Origin: Atopobium sp034113385
GTDB taxonomy: Bacteria; Actinomycetota; Coriobacteriia; Coriobacteriales; Atopobiaceae
Direction: 5' to 3'
Length of the DNA stretch: 64,000 nt
Assembly: GCF_034113385.1 (NCBI RefSeq)
Contig: NZ_JAXEXL010000013.1
Span: forward strand, 124,001-188,000
Each line of letters starts with the position of its first letter. Positions within the stretch are counted from its first letter, which is position 1. The notes beneath the pieces were generated by a model, which ran no database searches, had not been told where the DNA came from, and was given only the letters and a program-made list of their open reading frames with translations. A program made the position numbers and the translations under genes. This document shows positions 6,480 to 15,411 of this stretch, piece after piece.

Positions 6480-7286
6480 TTAAATAACTGGATAGGCAAA
6501 AGAGCCATGGATGTAGTTGTTGCCAAGCGACTGTCCACCGCGATTTGACGCTTCAGCACGCCCGTTTGTGTCGATGTATAAAGCTACGTTTGCCACCTTG
6601 TTTTCGGTAGTGCAACTTACTTCCCATTTATGAGCTGGGCACATGCCTTCGGGCATGGTAAGCATCAACTGTGACGCCCAAGCGCTATCCAAATTTGGAT
6701 TGAGCGTGAATGTGCCGTAGACGATTTTTCCGACACGAACAGCGTATAGGCCGTTTTGGTCGAATGTTTGCACTTCGCTCGCTTTTTCGTCTGCTGTATT
6801 TAGGTCAGCGATGGATGGGAGCTTTTTAGCAAGCGTAATTACTCTGGGCAGCTCAAGTCCACGCACTTCAATGCGAAATAGCGGCGTTTCAACTGACGTA
6901 GCCCCGCTAAGGATGTCCCCGGTCTTGTATGTGGGGTCTGCCGCATCTGATGTGGTGGCTTCGCCAGATATGGTCTTAACAGTGACTTCTTCAACGCCAG
7001 AAGAAGGCGTTTTTGAATATGCCAAAACTACTAAATCATTGCGGTTACGTCCTGTAATGCCGCTTGCAATGTTTACCTGCGTATTGGCTTCTAAAACACA
7101 AGGGCGACCATTTACAACGGCAACGCCTTTTGTGATGCTAAATGCATTTGCGCTTGCCATAGACGGCTCAAAGCCAGAACAGATGTACGTTCCTGGGCCA
7201 AAAATTGCAGCCTGGATAGCGCCCATTTGGGCCGAGGTAATGTGGTTCTTGCCCTGCTTGCCCGTGACAAGGATGTTTGTCGCCAT
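6480..7286 (-). CDS. Putative receptor-binding/tail fibre protein
   Basis: A 268-aa protein. The N-terminal ~115 residues resemble phage structural proteins with a self-assembly segment (ITKGVAVVNGRPCVLEAN, then GITGRNRNDLVVLAYSK). The C-terminal ~95 residues (from NGLYAVRVGK) are paralogous to the C-terminus of the Tal-like protein at 7598-9163: SSWASQ/DSAWASQ, LPEGM, SCTT, GGxSLGN, FAY. A shared C-terminal domain on two tail-tip proteins points to host binding or fibre-tip folding. It lies just upstream of holin in the late operon. Confidence 0.75.
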   Translation of the reverse strand: MATNILVTGKQGKNHITSAQMGAIQAAIFGPGTYICSGFEPSMASANAFSITKGVAVVNGRPCVLEANTQVNIASGITGRNRNDLVVLAYSKTPSSGVEEVTVKTISGEATTSDAADPTYKTGDILSGATSVETPLFRIEVRGLELPRVITLAKKLPSIADLNTADEKASEVQTFDQNGLYAVRVGKIVYGTFTLNPNLDSAWASQLMLTMPEGMCPAHKWEVSCTTENKVANVALYIDTNGRAEASNRGGQSLGNNYIHGSFAYPVI

Positions 7287-7289
7287 AGC

Positions 7290-7520
7290 TTACTCCTTGC
7301 CCTTCATAAAAGTGTTGAACTCCCGGTCATGGCGGTCCATGAGTTCCCTGCACTTGAGATAGCACGCATCGCACAAGATGAAGTTCTGCATGGTTCCATC
7401 AGAACGAGTACGCCCAAATTCATGGAAGTAATTAGCATCTGCGGTGCCTTCCTTGGCGCACTTGTGATGCTCTGGATTACGGTCACATATATAGTCGGTA
7501 AGGCCCGTTTCTTTTGGCAT
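7290..7520 (-). CDS. Small Cys-rich phage protein
   Basis: A 76-aa protein with CDRNPEHHKC near residue 12 and CDACYLKC near residue 50, a likely zinc-binding arrangement (about four Cys plus His). The family is not recognised. It starts at 7520 with the ribosome-binding site AAAGGAGA and ends three bases before the receptor-binding protein starts. Its ribosome-binding site is in the 3' arm of a large hairpin (7525-7599), so its translation may be regulated. Confidence 0.65.
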   Translation of the reverse strand: MPKETGLTDYICDRNPEHHKCAKEGTADANYFHEFGRTRSDGTMQNFILCDACYLKCRELMDRHDREFNTFMKGKE

Positions 7521-7524
7521 GCAC

Positions 7525-7599
7525 AGTCTCCTTTCGTTTTGTTTGACCAGCGTGTTTTTCCTCGCACATATCTTCTTCTGCTGGTAACGAAAGGAGACT
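7525..7599 (-). promoter_or_regulatory. Long hairpin over a ribosome-binding site
   Basis: On the minus-strand mRNA, AGTCTCCTTTCGTT (7599-7586) pairs perfectly with AACGAAAGGAGACT (7538-7525), and inner ACCAGC (7585-7580) pairs with GCTGGT (7551-7546). The 3' arm contains AAAGGAGA, the ribosome-binding site for the 76-aa gene. The loop holds an ATG (7567-7565) that opens a 28-codon reading frame crossing the 3' arm; its translation could melt the hairpin. Confidence 0.65.
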
Positions 7600-9163
7600 A
7601 TTCTGTTGTGTATGCGAAATTGGCATAAATGTTCTGGTTGCCCAAAGAAGTACCACCGACATTCCAGGCAGTCATTACGCCGTCCGTGCGGATTTCTACA
7701 GCAACGTTGGCATTGGTATTTGCAGTTGTGCAGCTCGTCTCAATATTTGATGTTGGTCGCATACCTTCTGGGAGTGTCCCGATTACTTGTGACGCCCATG
7801 AGCTTGTGAGATTTGCCTTAAAACCATTGATGGTTCCTGCTACGAACTTACCGACGCGCCTGGCACGAATGCCGTTTTTGCTATCGTATTCTTGCGTGGC
7901 AACAAGAGCCGCTACGTCTACGCTTCCTGCCTTTTTTGCTGCTTCTAAAGCTTCTGCGGCAGTGACATTAGCTACGTCTGCTGTAGATTGCGCCTTAGCA
8001 ATATCTATTTTTATCTGCGGGAGCTCTGCGGTTACATTCGACAGAGAAGCATTTGCGACGTCTACGTCATTTTTTACGGCATCAAGTTTTGGTTGGGTGA
8101 CGTCTGCTGTAATGGTGGCATTGCTAATTTTTATGCCCTCTCCAGCCGTATATGTAATCCCACCGCCGCTACTTGCGCTCACAGAGCTACTTAAAGACGT
8201 ACTTTGAGCAGTACCGCCGACGGTATACTCAATAGATACGTCATCACCAGCACAAGTTATAATCTTCTTAGTAACTTGTGCTGATACCTCCATTGCCGTT
8301 TTTATATCGTAAGATGTGATGATGTCACCAACAGCGTAGCTCGCATCTGACTTTAGATTTATATCGACCGAGGATGCGTTTTGTAGCTCCTTAAGCTTTT
8401 TTATTCCTTCTCGCTCAAGTTCTTCTGCTTCTGCGCCGTTGTAGTCGTATTTTTCGACAACCTCATCCACGCCAAAAATGGACTGTGTTTTGCTCACATT
8501 GCCTTTAGTGTCTGCATATAAGTCAATAACAGTTCGGTTTTTAAGTTCGCCCTTGCCCAGGCACACGAGGTGGTTCACAGGGTGGTGGGTGTGCTTGAAA
8601 TTATGGTCCACCACATCTGTATCTAAGGCTGGATATGATGTGATTTGCACTGCTTCAAGGCTTATAGTTTTACCATCTACCCACACAAATTTTGGGCGTG
8701 CATTTTGCGCCTTAAGCATTTTTACAATGCCTGTATAGGCGTCAGTAAAGCGGTCAAATTGGTACTTGGCCATAAACGGTGATACGGTATCAGCCACTTT
8801 AATAAGGCTATCTAGGCCACACTGCCTAATGATGCCGCGTAGGGCTGCATGCACTTCATTATTTACGACGAGATAATCCGTCCCTGCAGGGGGGCGAATA
8901 ATCTTTGACGTCAAAAGACCATGCACAGAGCGTCCAGAGTACTTGTAGGTGCCAGCTGCGCTATCGTATGCATACGAATCGACAACTCCACCATACTCTG
9001 TACCTTCTATATACACTCGAGCGCCTTTTGAGATGCGGATATTGCTTTCTGCATCAAGAGTAAGCTCGAAATTATTCTCACCACTTCCAAATGCGCAGTC
9101 AAAATAGGCGCGTTGCAAGATACCTACGTCATTGCCCGCTTCGTCCGTATAGATAATATCCAA
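7598..9163 (-). CDS. Tail-tip hub protein (Gp37-like/Tal family)
   Basis: A 521-aa protein. Residues 1-~320 match the siphovirus ReqiPepy6 Gp37-like/prophage tail hub family (N-terminal strands DIIYTDEAGNDVGILQRAYFDC, GRSVHGLLTSKIIRPP, later LVCLGKGELKNRTVIDLY). A Ser/Gly-rich linker follows near 325-340, then a helical stretch (VDVANASLSNVTAELPQIKIDIAKA) that may trimerise. The C-terminal ~95 residues are shared with the receptor-binding protein at 6480-7286. It probably caps the tail and connects it to fibres, and follows Dit by two bases. Confidence 0.85.
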   Translation of the reverse strand: MDIIYTDEAGNDVGILQRAYFDCAFGSGENNFELTLDAESNIRISKGARVYIEGTEYGGVVDSYAYDSAAGTYKYSGRSVHGLLTSKIIRPPAGTDYLVVNNEVHAALRGIIRQCGLDSLIKVADTVSPFMAKYQFDRFTDAYTGIVKMLKAQNARPKFVWVDGKTISLEAVQITSYPALDTDVVDHNFKHTHHPVNHLVCLGKGELKNRTVIDLYADTKGNVSKTQSIFGVDEVVEKYDYNGAEAEELEREGIKKLKELQNASSVDINLKSDASYAVGDIITSYDIKTAMEVSAQVTKKIITCAGDDVSIEYTVGGTAQSTSLSSSVSASSGGGITYTAGEGIKISNATITADVTQPKLDAVKNDVDVANASLSNVTAELPQIKIDIAKAQSTADVANVTAAEALEAAKKAGSVDVAALVATQEYDSKNGIRARRVGKFVAGTINGFKANLTSSWASQVIGTLPEGMRPTSNIETSCTTANTNANVAVEIRTDGVMTAWNVGGTSLGNQNIYANFAYTTE

Positions 9164-9165
9164 GA

Positions 9166-10035
9166 CTATCTACCTCCCAGCTCAAATGGGGGAAGGCTGC
9201 GCATTTCGTAAAGCGTGATGTCAAAAAGATATGTATTATCGTATGTCACTGTCTGCGTTCCAGGATGGATTGGCTCGAAAATGTAGGAGCCGGAGCCTTT
9301 CGCGCCGCGGGCACGCTCGGAAAGGATACTTGTTCTGCGTCCTTGCTCGTCAATCAGTACGATAGTTTTTTGCGCCGTATCTACTTCTAAAGTCTGTCCC
9401 TCACGCACACTGGTATTGATTTTGTAAGTGTTGTCACCAATCCTGATATAAGGGTTGGTAGCGGGGCCATACACACGCCATAAGAACTGCGCGTCAAACA
9501 CTCCTGGAACATCTAGTGTGTGTGAGCTTGCAGAACCGGCTAAGTCGTGCTCGAAATCGTATTCAAAATCTGCGCCTAAAATAGCATCGCTATCTTGCAT
9601 GGTAATTGGCGCATATTGCGTGGTAGTCTCATGTATCCATTCGCATTTTTCGCAAACCAAAGACAGCTCAATTTCTGCGATACAGTCGCTTAGCCAATAA
9701 TTGGAGAATGACACACCGACAACCCAGCATGGGAGGTACCAATCTCCCACATAGAGACGCCCTGGGCGCTTGGCCATGATGTCATACTCGCCAATTTGTG
9801 CGATGTAATTAGACTTCTCGACGCCTTCTTTTGAGGTCTTGGCCATGATGCCGACAGGGAGCTTTTTCTCCTCCAAGCCGTGCTTAAAACTGGAGATGCG
9901 CGTCTTGGCCACACCCGTTTCATACGCCCACGAGTTAGCTCGCAAGTCATGCTGGAGGTAATGGAGGTCTTCGTCAGAGCCGCCAAATTGCACGGTCTTG
10001 CCGTTATTGTTTACATAGGTGATGTCAGTTCTCAT
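9166..10035 (-). CDS. Distal tail protein (Dit, phage tail family)
   Basis: A 289-aa protein with the features of siphovirus Dit: an N-terminal beta domain (RVYVGDWYLPCWVVGVSFSNYWLSDCIAEIELSLVC region near 100-140, with the W/C pattern) and a C-terminal galectin-like part. Dit forms a hexamer linking the tail tube to the hub. It overlaps the tape-measure stop by 4 bp (ATGA). Position between tape measure and Tal is canonical. Confidence 0.85.
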   Translation of the reverse strand: MRTDITYVNNNGKTVQFGGSDEDLHYLQHDLRANSWAYETGVAKTRISSFKHGLEEKKLPVGIMAKTSKEGVEKSNYIAQIGEYDIMAKRPGRLYVGDWYLPCWVVGVSFSNYWLSDCIAEIELSLVCEKCEWIHETTTQYAPITMQDSDAILGADFEYDFEHDLAGSASSHTLDVPGVFDAQFLWRVYGPATNPYIRIGDNTYKINTSVREGQTLEVDTAQKTIVLIDEQGRRTSILSERARGAKGSGSYIFEPIHPGTQTVTYDNTYLFDITLYEMRSLPPFELGGR

Positions 10036-12956
10036 AGGGTAGGGACCGCCCCTCTTATTACTCGTGCTACTTCACGGTTGTTTAAGTCGACTGCAACAGG
10101 TTTGGCGAGTGCCTGGGAAAGGCGCGCCCCCATTACGTCAAGACGGCGCGCGAGGTATGCAATGTCGCTGTTGCGGCTAGTTCCGCGATTGAGTTCGCCC
10201 ATAATCTCGGCTAAGTTTTGAGCCAATGGAAGCAGGCTTGTTTTATTTAGTGGCAGAGCATATTCGGTGCCAGCTTCGCCAAAACCATGGCCAGAGCCAA
10301 ATACGGTGGGGCCATCAAAACGTGCGCCTTCTGCATGCCAAGATATATCAAGGCTAGGAATTGAGCCTTTAAGTAAATCGCCAATCTGCCATCCCTTAGG
10401 GCTAATGCCGAAATGCGGCACCGGGATATGTGGCCATGAAATCTTAAAGCTAAAGAAGCCTTTGATAGCATCAATAATGCCTTTTACCTTATCTCGTGCA
10501 GCGCCCATCTTGTCGCCGATAGCATTACCAATATTGGTAAAAATGTTTTTGACAGTTCCAAAAATGCCATTAAAGGCAGCCTGGAATGTCTGTGCGATGG
10601 TATTCAGGATGCCCGTTAGCGTGCCGACAAGTGCATTAAATACACCACCGATGAAGTTACCGATACCGCCGACGATATTTTGCACACCGTCTGCGGCCAT
10701 CTGCCAATTACCCGTGAACACTCCGACAAATACGCCAATTATGGTCTGAATTACACCGCATACGGTCTGAATTACGCCAGAGATAGCCTGCATAGCGCCG
10801 CTAATAATTGCTCCTGCAATCTGGAAGGCGCCACCAAGTACGGTCATTACCACAGATGCAATCGTGCTTAGCTCGCCCACTACCAGCGTGGCAATCGTCG
10901 TAAACACGCCAATGATGGTTGGAAGCAAGGGCTCGATAATTCCCCATGCGGTTTGGAAGCCTTGCACAATTTGGCTAAAGCCACTCTTAAGCATGCCGAC
11001 CATACTCTCAAAAGCTGGGCCTAAAATGCCTGCCGCTTGCCCCGCAAGGTCACCAATAAAGCCTGCGACTTGCTTTAGGACATCACAAAACGTTTGAATA
11101 TAAGGCTCGGCATTTTTAAGAATGCCAGCAAGACTATTGATGCCATCTGCCAAACCCCCAGAGATGGCTTGCACTATGCCAGGGACTTGAGATGCAATAT
11201 CTCCAATCGCAGGACCAAAGCTTGACGCAATAATCCCTGCGATTTCGCCAAATACGCCGAATAGATTGCTCAATGCTCCCTGTAGCTCTGGACTTGCTGC
11301 GGTAAGTCCTAAGAATGCCGCCACGCATATGCCTATAGGTCCACCAATGCCACCTAGAAGGCTTGTGAGTGGCCCCAGAAGGGCACTTACGCCAGGAATG
11401 GCACCAAGCACTCCTGCAAGACCTCCCGCAGACCATGCTAAGAATGCACCAGCCACCAAGCCTATAACAGGTGCAAGACCACTAAGTGGCCCATTTACAA
11501 CGCCTTCAATAGCGCCGCCTAGCTTTTCGATAAAGCCTTTTGCGCCCTCTACTACAGGCGCTAAAGAGCCGGACAACTGCTCTATAAATGGCTTTATGGC
11601 TTCTGTAGCCTTGTCGATAACAGGAATAAGCGCCTGGAAGATACCAGTAAGGCCTTGCAATATGGGACCTGCAATAGGCTCGCCCAAGCGTGAAAGAGCT
11701 GCCTTTACATTTGCAAGAGAGCCGCTAAAGGTCTTACCAGCGGTTTGGGCGGTGTTGCCCAAAGATTCATTCATAGCTTCGGAGAAAGTCTTAAAGTCAA
11801 TTTTTCCGGAAGATACCATCTCCTGAACTTCTTTTTGCGTTTTGCCAAGATGCTTGCCCAAGATGTCGAGAACGGGAATACCTGCCATCATGAGCTGATG
11901 CATATCTTGGCCTTGCAGCTTGCCTAGAGCGGCTACAGAGCCCCAGATAACGCCCATATCAGTTAGTGAGCGCTGAGACACAGCAGCAGCGCCAGCCACA
12001 CCCTTAAGAGACGTCACCATCTCTTCGCCCTCTTTTACGCCGGATGCGCTAAGTGTGGCTGCGGTGGATGCGGCTTCACCAAGGCCAAAGGAAGTGCCCT
12101 TGACAGAAGTCAGGGCGTTGTCCATGACTTCGGTAACCGATTCTGCGCTATGGCCAAGACCAGTAAGCTTTGCTTTTGCATTATCAATATTGATAGCGCG
12201 GTCAAATCCGCCTTTAAGAATTGCCCCGCCCAAAGCCGCGGTAAGTGCTCCTGCCACGCCCTGCGCCTTGCTAGCAATCTCACCAAGCTTGCCTACGATG
12301 GTAGCCGCGCCCTTAATTGCAGCAGCGCCTGCAGAGGTAAACGCCTTGATGGCAGCTAAATTGAAGCTTGCAAAGCCGCTCGCGGCACTTGAAATGCCCG
12401 CGCCGATTTTGGACAAAGGGCCAGACAGGGCAGTGCCGACAGGGGCAAGCTTTCGCGTGATGGATGAACCAAAAGAGGATATAGCGCTTCCTGCCTTTTG
12501 GACGTATCCACCAATCTTGTTAAATGCCGGCGCAAAAGTTGTCTGAATAGATCCTGCTGCGCTTTTTGCGAAATTGCCTACATGGCCAGAGATATTTGAG
12601 AAAATACTTTTTGCATTTGTCGCAATGTTTTGGAAGACTTTAGTGACTGGTTGTAGCTTTTGGGAGACAATGCGTGCAACTGGACTGAGTGCCACCGAAA
12701 ACAGTCCTGCAAAGCCAGAGAAAATATTAGACGTTGCCGTGGCCATAGAAGATACCACAGACACGACTTTTTTAACCGCAGCAGTGGCTTGCGGTGTCAT
12801 TTGCTTAATTGATGAGAGCATCTTCTTGCCCATGTCTGGCAAGTTTTTCTCTATGCGCTCTGCTGCAGATTTTGCCTTGCCCTCGAGCTCTGCCAGGGCA
12901 GATTTAAAACTTGTATTATCGCCAAGGATTTTAAAGACGACTGTACCGTCTGCCAC
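10032..12956 (-). CDS. Tail tape-measure protein
   Basis: A 974-aa protein, the longest of the late operon. It begins MADGTVVFKILGDNTSFKSALAELEG (DNTSFKSAL is typical of tape measures). The centre has a TP901-type core (GFDRAINIDNAKAKLTGLGHS, then TDMGVIWGSVAALGKLQGQDM). Gly/Ala/Ile-rich hydrophobic stretches at ~480-800 may insert in the host membrane. At about 0.15 nm per residue the tail would be roughly 145 nm (family rule, not measured). Confidence 0.95.
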   Translation of the reverse strand: MADGTVVFKILGDNTSFKSALAELEGKAKSAAERIEKNLPDMGKKMLSSIKQMTPQATAAVKKVVSVVSSMATATSNIFSGFAGLFSVALSPVARIVSQKLQPVTKVFQNIATNAKSIFSNISGHVGNFAKSAAGSIQTTFAPAFNKIGGYVQKAGSAISSFGSSITRKLAPVGTALSGPLSKIGAGISSAASGFASFNLAAIKAFTSAGAAAIKGAATIVGKLGEIASKAQGVAGALTAALGGAILKGGFDRAINIDNAKAKLTGLGHSAESVTEVMDNALTSVKGTSFGLGEAASTAATLSASGVKEGEEMVTSLKGVAGAAAVSQRSLTDMGVIWGSVAALGKLQGQDMHQLMMAGIPVLDILGKHLGKTQKEVQEMVSSGKIDFKTFSEAMNESLGNTAQTAGKTFSGSLANVKAALSRLGEPIAGPILQGLTGIFQALIPVIDKATEAIKPFIEQLSGSLAPVVEGAKGFIEKLGGAIEGVVNGPLSGLAPVIGLVAGAFLAWSAGGLAGVLGAIPGVSALLGPLTSLLGGIGGPIGICVAAFLGLTAASPELQGALSNLFGVFGEIAGIIASSFGPAIGDIASQVPGIVQAISGGLADGINSLAGILKNAEPYIQTFCDVLKQVAGFIGDLAGQAAGILGPAFESMVGMLKSGFSQIVQGFQTAWGIIEPLLPTIIGVFTTIATLVVGELSTIASVVMTVLGGAFQIAGAIISGAMQAISGVIQTVCGVIQTIIGVFVGVFTGNWQMAADGVQNIVGGIGNFIGGVFNALVGTLTGILNTIAQTFQAAFNGIFGTVKNIFTNIGNAIGDKMGAARDKVKGIIDAIKGFFSFKISWPHIPVPHFGISPKGWQIGDLLKGSIPSLDISWHAEGARFDGPTVFGSGHGFGEAGTEYALPLNKTSLLPLAQNLAEIMGELNRGTSRNSDIAYLARRLDVMGARLSQALAKPVAVDLNNREVARVIRGAVPTL

Positions 12957-12959
12957 GTG

Positions 12960-13556
12960 CTACCACTCCTCCAGAATACGGGCGTTGTGCATCTTTACAC
13001 GCTCATATTCCGTGAGAGGTAACGACCAGGCTCTCTCAAGCGCCCTATGTTGTTTGCGCTCATAGTCTGCGGCATCACTTGGCAGCGGGCGCCTTGCTTG
13101 CATGGCATTTGATGTTAGTGTGTCCATGGCGCATATTCCGCTAAATAGCAGTGCGAACTCATACCAATGTGCTTGGTAGACTGAGGTATCTATTCCGTAG
13201 ATGTGTTTAAAGTCGATGCGCACAATGCCGCTGTCGGCTTCCCAATCAAACGTCTTTTTGCTGGTATTGTCACTGCTGCCATCACCGTATGGCATAGCTT
13301 GGCAAAAGGCACTATCGCGCCAATCGTAAGCCGCGCTAAGCGCCATATACGGGTTGTCTTTGACGATTTGGGGTATTTGCCCATTGCGCGCAAACCATGA
13401 CGTGAGAAGTGCTGTAGCGTCCGTCAGGTTAAGCCCATCTTCATTGGACGATTGCAGGATATAGGAGCGGACAGCACGTCTCCATCCTGTGCGGATTTTG
13501 ACATGCTGCCCTGCAATCTCGACTGTATCTGGTAAAGGACGAGTAAGCCAGTCCAT
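12960..13556 (-). CDS. Gp15-family tail assembly protein
   Basis: A 198-aa protein matching the bacteriophage Gp15 family: DWLTRPLPDTVEIAGQHVKI at the start, AAYDWRDSAFCQAM in the middle, FDWEADSGIVRIDFKHIYGID and HWYEFALLFSG toward the end. These proteins sit between the gpG-like chaperone and the tape measure, and act in tail assembly in place of a gpGT frameshift product. The ATG is at 13556, two bases after the preceding stop. Confidence 0.88.
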   Translation of the reverse strand: MDWLTRPLPDTVEIAGQHVKIRTGWRRAVRSYILQSSNEDGLNLTDATALLTSWFARNGQIPQIVKDNPYMALSAAYDWRDSAFCQAMPYGDGSSDNTSKKTFDWEADSGIVRIDFKHIYGIDTSVYQAHWYEFALLFSGICAMDTLTSNAMQARRPLPSDAADYERKQHRALERAWSLPLTEYERVKMHNARILEEW

Positions 13557-13558
13557 CG

Positions 13559-14002
13559 TTAGTCTTCGTCAGATGTGGTGGCAAATTGTTCAATGCTTGC
13601 AGACATGGCATCAATGCTTTTTTGTGATGTGGTGTTGTCCAGAATGAAGTTCAACACTGCCAAAAGGCGCGTAATATTAGAGCGGTTGCGACCACCCATA
13701 AGCTTTTGCGCCACGTCAGGCTCGATAAATGCAGACTCGATAATTGCCATACCACGGTCAGAAATCTCTTGCATTGCATCAAGGCCGTCTTTAGTGTCTG
13801 CTCCCTCGAGTTTGCTAATCTCCTGGATAAGAGCGCGAATCTCAAGGGCATACGTCATATTGCCAAGCTCTAAGTGATAAATTGCGCCGTCTACATCAAT
13901 GGCTAATGTTGGGTTGGTAGGCGCCTTGAACTGAATTACGTCTGCTTGCTTTTTCTTGGTTGGCGTCTTTTTAGGGGCATTTGTTCCTGCTTTTTTAGGC
14001 AT
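13559..14002 (-). CDS. Tail assembly chaperone (gpG-like)
   Basis: A 147-aa protein with a Lys/Thr/Pro-rich N-terminal tail (PKKAGTNAPKKTPTKKKQ), then a compact domain that is the typical size and position of gpG-like chaperones. Acidic C-terminus TSDED. No slippery heptamer is obvious at its end, so Gp15 is probably made separately rather than by frameshifting. Confidence 0.75.
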   Translation of the reverse strand: MPKKAGTNAPKKTPTKKKQADVIQFKAPTNPTLAIDVDGAIYHLELGNMTYALEIRALIQEISKLEGADTKDGLDAMQEISDRGMAIIESAFIEPDVAQKLMGGRNRSNITRLLAVLNFILDNTTSQKSIDAMSASIEQFATTSDED

Positions 14003-14059
14003 GTTTCCTCCTGCGGTGGATTTTACTTGCGCATATCTTCTGGCTCAGGTAACGCAAAA

Positions 14060-14082
14060 GCGGCCATCACAAGGACGGCCGC
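14060..14082 (-). terminator. Hairpin after major tail protein
   Basis: GCGGCC (14060-14065) and GGCCGC (14077-14082) form a GC-rich stem. Read on the minus strand, TTTTGCG follows. The short T-run suggests a partial terminator reducing expression of the chaperone and tape measure relative to the abundant tail-tube protein just upstream. Confidence 0.6.
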
Positions 14083-14124
14083 AAGGAGAGGAAACGCTAG
14101 TCAAAAGATAGGTGCTTGTATATC

Positions 14125-14640
14125 TTATCCGCCAATGCCAGGAGCTACGGTAGCCGTAAACTTCTTGGTCTTGGGGTCATAAGTGCCGTACTCCCAGTCG
14201 CCATTGAGAGATACCGTGCAGGAAAGCTTTGCGGGGTCTCCTGCTTCTCCGGAGATGGGAGAGGGGGTCATGGTGGCAGTTGCGCGTTTAGCAATAAGCT
14301 TGTCTGCGGCGCACTTCACGCCAGTTGCAATGTCGCGGTCAAGTGTTCGCATATACATGCAAGGGACGTTAATATCATCCTCATGCTTTGCAATTGCTGC
14401 CTGAACATCACCAGGAAGAACCGCGTCAAGCTCAAACTCAATGGTAGTGGTTCGACCAGTGATGTATTTGGGCTGGTTCTTGCGGTCAAGATACTTAGGG
14501 GAGTACTCGTTGTTGTCGGTCTTCATCTCCGCCTTAGTGGTCTCGGTTACACGCAACATGTCGCCTAGCGTGTCTGCGGTGTAAAAACCGAGGTAATGCT
14601 GAAGCTCATAGATGCCCATAAGCTCGCGTTCTTTAGCCAT
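14125..14640 (-). CDS. Major tail (tube) protein
   Basis: A 171-aa protein starting MAKERELMGIYELQHYLGF (ATG 14640, AAAGGA seven to eight bases upstream; a longer start at 14655 overlaps the preceding gene and lacks this site). The middle shows the strand KYLDRKNQPKYITGRTTTIEFELD common in TP901-1-like tube proteins. The C-terminus ends in a short Gly-rich tail. Its place between the tail-completion gene and the chaperones is canonical. Confidence 0.85.
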   Translation of the reverse strand: MAKERELMGIYELQHYLGFYTADTLGDMLRVTETTKAEMKTDNNEYSPKYLDRKNQPKYITGRTTTIEFELDAVLPGDVQAAIAKHEDDINVPCMYMRTLDRDIATGVKCAADKLIAKRATATMTPSPISGEAGDPAKLSCTVSLNGDWEYGTYDPKTKKFTATVAPGIGG

Positions 14641-14641
14641 G

Positions 14642-15049
14642 TTAAGTCCTTTCAATATAAGTAAGAATTGCGATTAGTTGGTAAACTTCGCTGCCGTCTT
14701 CATAAGATGAGAGTTTGTTAGGACGTGCCGTTACTTCGTGGCCATACCACGCAACACCTTGGGGATGCACAGGGCAGACTCCACGGTCAATGGCATCTGC
14801 TATCTTGTTTAGCTCCGCCAAAGCGTCAATACGCCCGCGTTCATCCTCTGGGCGGCATTTGATGTATAGCTCATAGCCATACTGGTAGATTCCTCCACCA
14901 CTTAAATACTTGCGCAGTATCGCTTGTGTGGGTGCTGGCTGGAGCTGTGCCGATACTCCTAGGATTGTTGAAAACTCTCCCAGTGAAACGCTGATTGGAT
15001 CTAGTAGGCTTTCTGCCCATTCAAGCACACATGGCGTGAGGTCGGTCAC
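14642..15049 (-). CDS. Tail terminator / minor capsid family protein
   Basis: A 135-aa protein with the pattern YQYGYELYIKCRPEDERGRIDALAELNKIADAID, which I associate with the 'minor capsid protein' (tail completion) family of Gram-positive siphoviruses. It is the last connector gene before the tube protein, so it probably terminates the tail tube. Overlaps the neighbour by one base. Confidence 0.75.
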   Translation of the reverse strand: MTDLTPCVLEWAESLLDPISVSLGEFSTILGVSAQLQPAPTQAILRKYLSGGGIYQYGYELYIKCRPEDERGRIDALAELNKIADAIDRGVCPVHPQGVAWYGHEVTARPNKLSSYEDGSEVYQLIAILTYIERT

Positions 15050-15411
15050 TATCCCATCATCTCCTTAGCCTTCTGCGCGAAAATCTTTCCCCAGGCGTCC
15101 TTTCTCACCGCGCGCGTTTTCTCAAACCAATGGTCGGTTCCTTGTTTGGGGTGCCTTAGTCCCTTGGTGTAGTACTGATAGCGTGCGTATTTAGCCGTAT
15201 CATCATTAGTGCCCCACATAATTTCGCAGTCGGTGGTGCCCTGCTTAGTCTTGCCACTGCCAGTAAGGTCGCCGTTTAAATAAGGGATGTTAGGCTTACA
15301 GTCGCTTAATGCGTTTTCTGCCGTCACAAAACATGCTGCCTGTAAGGCATTGTCGCCCCTGCGCTCAAGCTCTTTGATACTCACGCCGCCAAACTGGTGG
15401 GTTACCCTCAT
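15049..15411 (-). CDS. Minor capsid protein (Minor_capsid_2 type)
   Basis: A 120-aa protein containing FVTAENALSDCKPNIPYLNGDLTGSG and ARYQYYTKGLRHPKQGTDHWFEKT, the hallmark of the Minor_capsid_2 family (HK97 gp10-like tail-joining fold). It joins head and tail. Overlaps the preceding gene by 4 bp. Confidence 0.82.
   Translation of the reverse strand: MRVTHQFGGVSIKELERRGDNALQAACFVTAENALSDCKPNIPYLNGDLTGSGKTKQGTTDCEIMWGTNDDTAKYARYQYYTKGLRHPKQGTDHWFEKTRAVRKDAWGKIFAQKAKEMMG

Noticed and set aside
7304..7567. An 87-codon minus-strand frame overlapping the 76-aa Cys-rich gene
   Set aside because: Low-quality composition and no ribosome-binding site; only the short loop-ATG frame of the same area is kept as a regulatory idea.
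12960..14002. Programmed frameshift between the two tail chaperone genes
   Set aside because: No slippery heptamer near the end of the first gene, and the Gp15-type second gene has its own ATG two bases after the stop.
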